DNA of 64,000 bases from Prosapia bicincta. Taxonomy: Eukaryota > Arthropoda > Insecta > Hemiptera > Cercopidae. The DNA lies in assembly GCA_036971475.1 (NCBI GenBank), contig JBAIZL010000001.1:107953850-108017849 (forward strand), read 5' to 3'. The notes beneath the pieces are model-generated. The model was not told where the DNA came from and searched no databases. It was given only the letters and a program-made list of their open reading frames with translations. The position numbers and the translations under genes were made by a program. This document shows positions 1 to 64,000 of the stretch, piece by piece (position 1 is the stretch's first letter; the number at the start of each line of letters is the position of its first letter).

Positions 1-61118
<61,118 letters not shown>

Positions 61119-61677
61119 GTGAATTTACTTTAAAATTGTTCATATAATTTACTATCCATGTTTTATTTACAAATCTTTGATTTACTTATATACTCTTTAG
61201 CTAATTATATAGTTGTAATTAAGTATAATTTTTGTAACGGAGATTAATTTGATTCCGTTTTGAATTTAGGATACTAAAATTGACTTTTGTTTTTAAAATT
61301 TTGCTTCATATTAACATATCTTATTTTTAATGGAGTTACAGTTTGAATTTTAAAAAATACATTTCCTGAAACAGTAATCTTTAGCCATCGTGATTATAAG
61401 TGCTATTTTTAAAAACTCCAACATTTTTGTGGGTTTTAAGATTAGTTTTAATCATTTTCAATAAGTCTTAAATGTTTACATAAAAAAGCTACAGTTGTGT
61501 ATTGCCAACATGATTTTGTTATTAGAGATGACATTTTCCTAATGATTGTGTAAGGAATAAATATTTTAAAAAATACTTAAAACCGGAGTAGAGAGACGCA
61601 TGGCCTCAAAACCGTTGAATTTTATAACACATACATTAAATCATGATAATAATGTACTTCACTAATATATATATATA

Positions 61678-62936
61678 TATGTTACTATTGTAAGTAATTT
61701 TATCCACCATTAAGTGCAATAATTTTACCTTGAGTGATGAGGCACCTTTCGGTCACTTGACCATTGTCGAATCACTGATTATTTTTCTGGTGTAGATGTT
61801 GGTATTTGTTGACGTTACACGCATTTTCTCTTGATTTGCGTATATGATATTTTTATATAATATGTCTTCTGTAAATCTAGTCTGTAGGTTCATTAAATTG
61901 TTGTGTGTGTTTTTATAAATGTGGTATTTTTCTAGTGAGTTTTTCTTGACATTACATTAAATATAAATAATAATAAAATAGAAACTACAGTACACAGAAA
62001 ACCTACTTCCAACAACACCCCAATACACTACGAATCTAACCACCCCTGGACACACAAAATTAACACTTACAGTAACATGATAAATAAAGCAATAAAATAC
62101 ACACAAGATAACTTACAAAAATTAAATAAAGAACTAGATGACATTACAAAAATAGCAATAGAAAATGGTTACAACAAACACCTTATAAAAACATATACAA
62201 TAAATTTACAAAAAAACCTAAACTCAACACAACACTACAACCTGAACACAAAAATAATAAAAATAAAAAAAATGTACCTAAAATATAAATACACCAATAA
62301 CAAAATAAAAAAAACTAACAAATATATACAACAAAGAATACTACACTCCAACATACAAACCAAGCAATGAAATAATAAAATATCTTAATAACACAAATCA
62401 CAAAACAAATACAGAAAAACATAACCTATCAGGAATTTACAAAATTACATGTAACGACTGCAACGCATTTTACATAGGGAAAATGACCAGTTTATTTAAA
62501 ATAAGATTTGAAGAACATTACAGAGCTGTCAAAAATAAAAATACAAAAGTATCAAATGTTGCAGCACACCTAATATCACATAAACATGAAATAACAAACT
62601 ATGAAAATAACCTAACCATACTTGAAATAAATAATAACCCAATAGAACAAACTCACTAGAAAAATACCACATTTATAAAAACACACACAACAATTTAATG
62701 AACCTACAGACTACATATACAGAAGACATACTATATAAAAACATTATATACGCAAATCAAGAGAAAATGCGTGTAACGTCAACAAATACCAACATCACGG
62801 ACGAACATCTACACCAGAACAAATAATCAGTGATTCGACAATGGTCAAGTGACCGAAAGGTGCCTCATCACACAAGGTAAAATTAATGCACTTAGTGGTG
62901 GATAAAAGTATTTACAATAGTAATATATCAACTTCA
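61678..62936 (+). mobile_element. Lineage-B PLE with inverted 3' end at its 5' side
   Basis: A minus-oriented 3' end (about 61678-61940, ending ..TTTTTCTAGTGAGTTT) is joined directly to a plus-oriented body (61941-62936) containing the RT C-terminal region and the GIY-YIG core CNAFYIGK. Compared with the 29273-29759 arm, two bases are lost at about 62646, shifting the frame. The right end is GCACTTAGTGGTGGATAAAA..ATATATCAACTTC. A short (TA)n (61662-61680) precedes it. Same inverted layout as other lineage-B copies, but with the longest body. Confidence 0.85.
61948..62820 (+). pseudogene. PLE ORF 3' part: RT tail and GIY-YIG, frameshifted
   Basis: LDITLNINNNKIETTVHRKP at 61948, then MINKAIKYTQDNLQKLNKEL, open to about 62367, then stops. 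The GIY-YIG part resumes in another frame at about 62425 (SGIYKITCNDCNAFYIGKMT, then FKIRFEEHYRAVKN). A frameshift at about 62646 ends it. Compared with 23529-23861 this copy retains about 45 more codons of the segment linking RT to GIY-YIG. Confidence 0.78.
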
Positions 62937-62995
62937 TAAAGTCATTGCAACGGAAAAATAATGGACAACGAAAAATATCAAAATATATATATATA

Positions 62996-64000
62996 CAATT
63001 GAACCTCTATATAACAAACCTCCAGATAATGAAATCCTCTATATAACGAATTTTTACCTTGTCCCATGACATTTTAGAAGTTATACTGCTTATTTACCTC
63101 CATGTAACGAATTTCAGACCTCTCAATAACGAAGTTTTTTCTTCACTTCAACTGAAGAAATGTAATGTTGTATAGGCAGCTCACATTGTCATTTCCAGGA
63201 AATTGTTTATTTTCAGCAGGAAGGTCAACAAAACCAAGAATGGTAGGCGAAACACATGTCGGCAATTGACTGCATGTTATAGTTCGGTTCAGTTAAGAAT
63301 GCAGTGACTCATCGGTTAGGAATTCTAAGAACTCAGCATTTATAGATAGGCCTACAGTACATTCCCATCCTCCCACCATTTTCTTTTATCACTCATTTCA
63401 ATGTTACTAGCTCAGTTACTCAGTTTTATTCGTGCAGTGAGTTTGTCGTGCTGTGAAAAAATGTCAAAAAGAAAGTGTTTTACGAGAGGTTGATGAAGGT
63501 GTAAAAAAGATGGATGATGCGAAAAAATTCGGTATACCTCAGAATTTGCTATCCAATATTCTAAAAAACTACTGTTCTAAAAACTGGTATCAAATTCTAA
63601 AACAAAGTGTTTCTTATGATTTGCAAAGAAAGAAAATGAAACCTTGTACATTCGACAATATCGATAATGAGATGATTAAATGGGTTACGGTAATGCACGA
63701 GAAAAATCTTACATTGTCAGGAAATCTTATTAAAGAAAAGGCTTTGGAATTTGTAGTATCATCAGGACACAGTGACTTTAACGCAAGTAACGGTTGGATA
63801 AAAAAATTCAAAAACGCCATAACATTGTTCAAAAAGTCATTTCGGGAGAAAGTGCTAGTGTTGATATCCCCACTTATGAATTTTGGAAAGGAAATGTGTT
63901 GGAAAAATTTTAAATGATTATGGACCGAAAGACATTTTCAGTGCTGATGAGACTGGTCTGTTTTTTAAATGTTTGCTCAACAAGACACTAACTTTTAAAA
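62996..64000 (+). mobile_element. Tigger/pogo-type DNA transposon, left part
   Basis: Starts CAATTGAACCTCTATATAAC after a TA (62994-62995), with the sub-terminal repeats CCTCTATATAACGAA and CATGTAACGAATTTCAGACC typical of Tigger ends. The transposase begins at about 63461 and runs past the window. The right end is outside, so length is unknown. Confidence 0.8.
63461..64000 (+). pseudogene. Tigger/Jerky-type transposase, broken near its start
   Basis: ATG at 63461 gives MSKRKCFT and stops after RG. The adjacent frame reads LREVDEGVKKMDDAKKFGIP, then LLSNILKN, the CENP-B-type helix-turn-helix. About seven codons normally between CFT and LREVDEG appear deleted with a frame change. Next come TLSGNLIKEKALEFVV and FNASNGWIKKFKN, the second DNA-binding helix block. 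After another frameshift near 63830-63910, FSADETGLFF (first catalytic Asp region, about 63940) appears. Not functional. Confidence 0.82.

Larger units (their letters stand above)
61119..64000 (+). other. Intron 21 (partial)
   Basis: Contains the lineage-B PLE (61678-62936) and the 5' part of a Tigger-type transposon (62996-64000). I recognise nothing in 61125-61655. No exon encoding the end of the cargo-binding domain is present. Confidence 0.85.

Overview
This is animal nuclear DNA, AT-rich, with GT-AG introns of several kilobases and a heavy load of transposable elements. One host gene runs through the whole window on the + strand: an unconventional myosin of class VI (MYO6; jaguar in Drosophila). 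I place 21 coding exons between positions 1 and 61118. All phases join, giving 1205 codons. The gene lacks a few N-terminal residues and the last part of the cargo-binding domain, so it is cut at both window edges. Residue numbers below count from the AAG codon at 3-5; human MYO6 numbering is about 5 higher near the P-loop. Penelope-like elements, mariner, hAT, pogo and piggyBac relatives and I/Jockey-type LINEs together suggest an invertebrate, most plausibly an arthropod. The sequence alone does not fix the species.

Layout. Exons 1-12 (1-34606) encode the motor with class-VI inserts 1 and 2. Exon 13 holds the IQ region, exons 14-17 the helical and charged tail, exon 18 (54380-54433) is a probable cassette, and exons 19-21 (57445-61118) the first part of the cargo-binding domain with its RRL and WWY motifs. 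Everything else is intron.

The introns are dominated by mobile DNA. Penelope-like elements (PLEs) of at least two lineages recur as RT and GIY-YIG fragments and as many foldback palindromes, often bounded by (TA)n arrays. The densest block is 27740-31280 in intron 10, where palindromes with arms up to about 490 bp alternate with (TA)n. Several foldbacks carry a stem-loop of the form CTGATGA-hairpin-GAAA, resembling the hammerhead ribozyme core known from PLEs. DNA transposons with recognisable ends are a pogo MITE (5098-5980), a hAT MITE inside a PLE (9801-10591), a pogo-like MITE (31293-31827), a hAT element carrying a LINE (35170-37339), a hAT MITE (40688-41272), a piggyBac-like MITE (46700-47781), a dead mariner (47798-49070) and the start of a Tigger element (62996 to the window end). 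Two LINE insertions have clear target-site duplications (35381-37226 and 42905-44975). A decayed Ty3/gypsy pol piece lies at 56300-56830.

All transposon reading frames seen are interrupted or truncated. I found no rRNA, tRNA, CRISPR array or second host gene. The most unusual content is the palindrome/(TA)n mosaic with ribozyme-like hairpins inside one transcription unit, and a LINE derivative that keeps an N-terminal ORF and RNase H but has lost RT and endonuclease.
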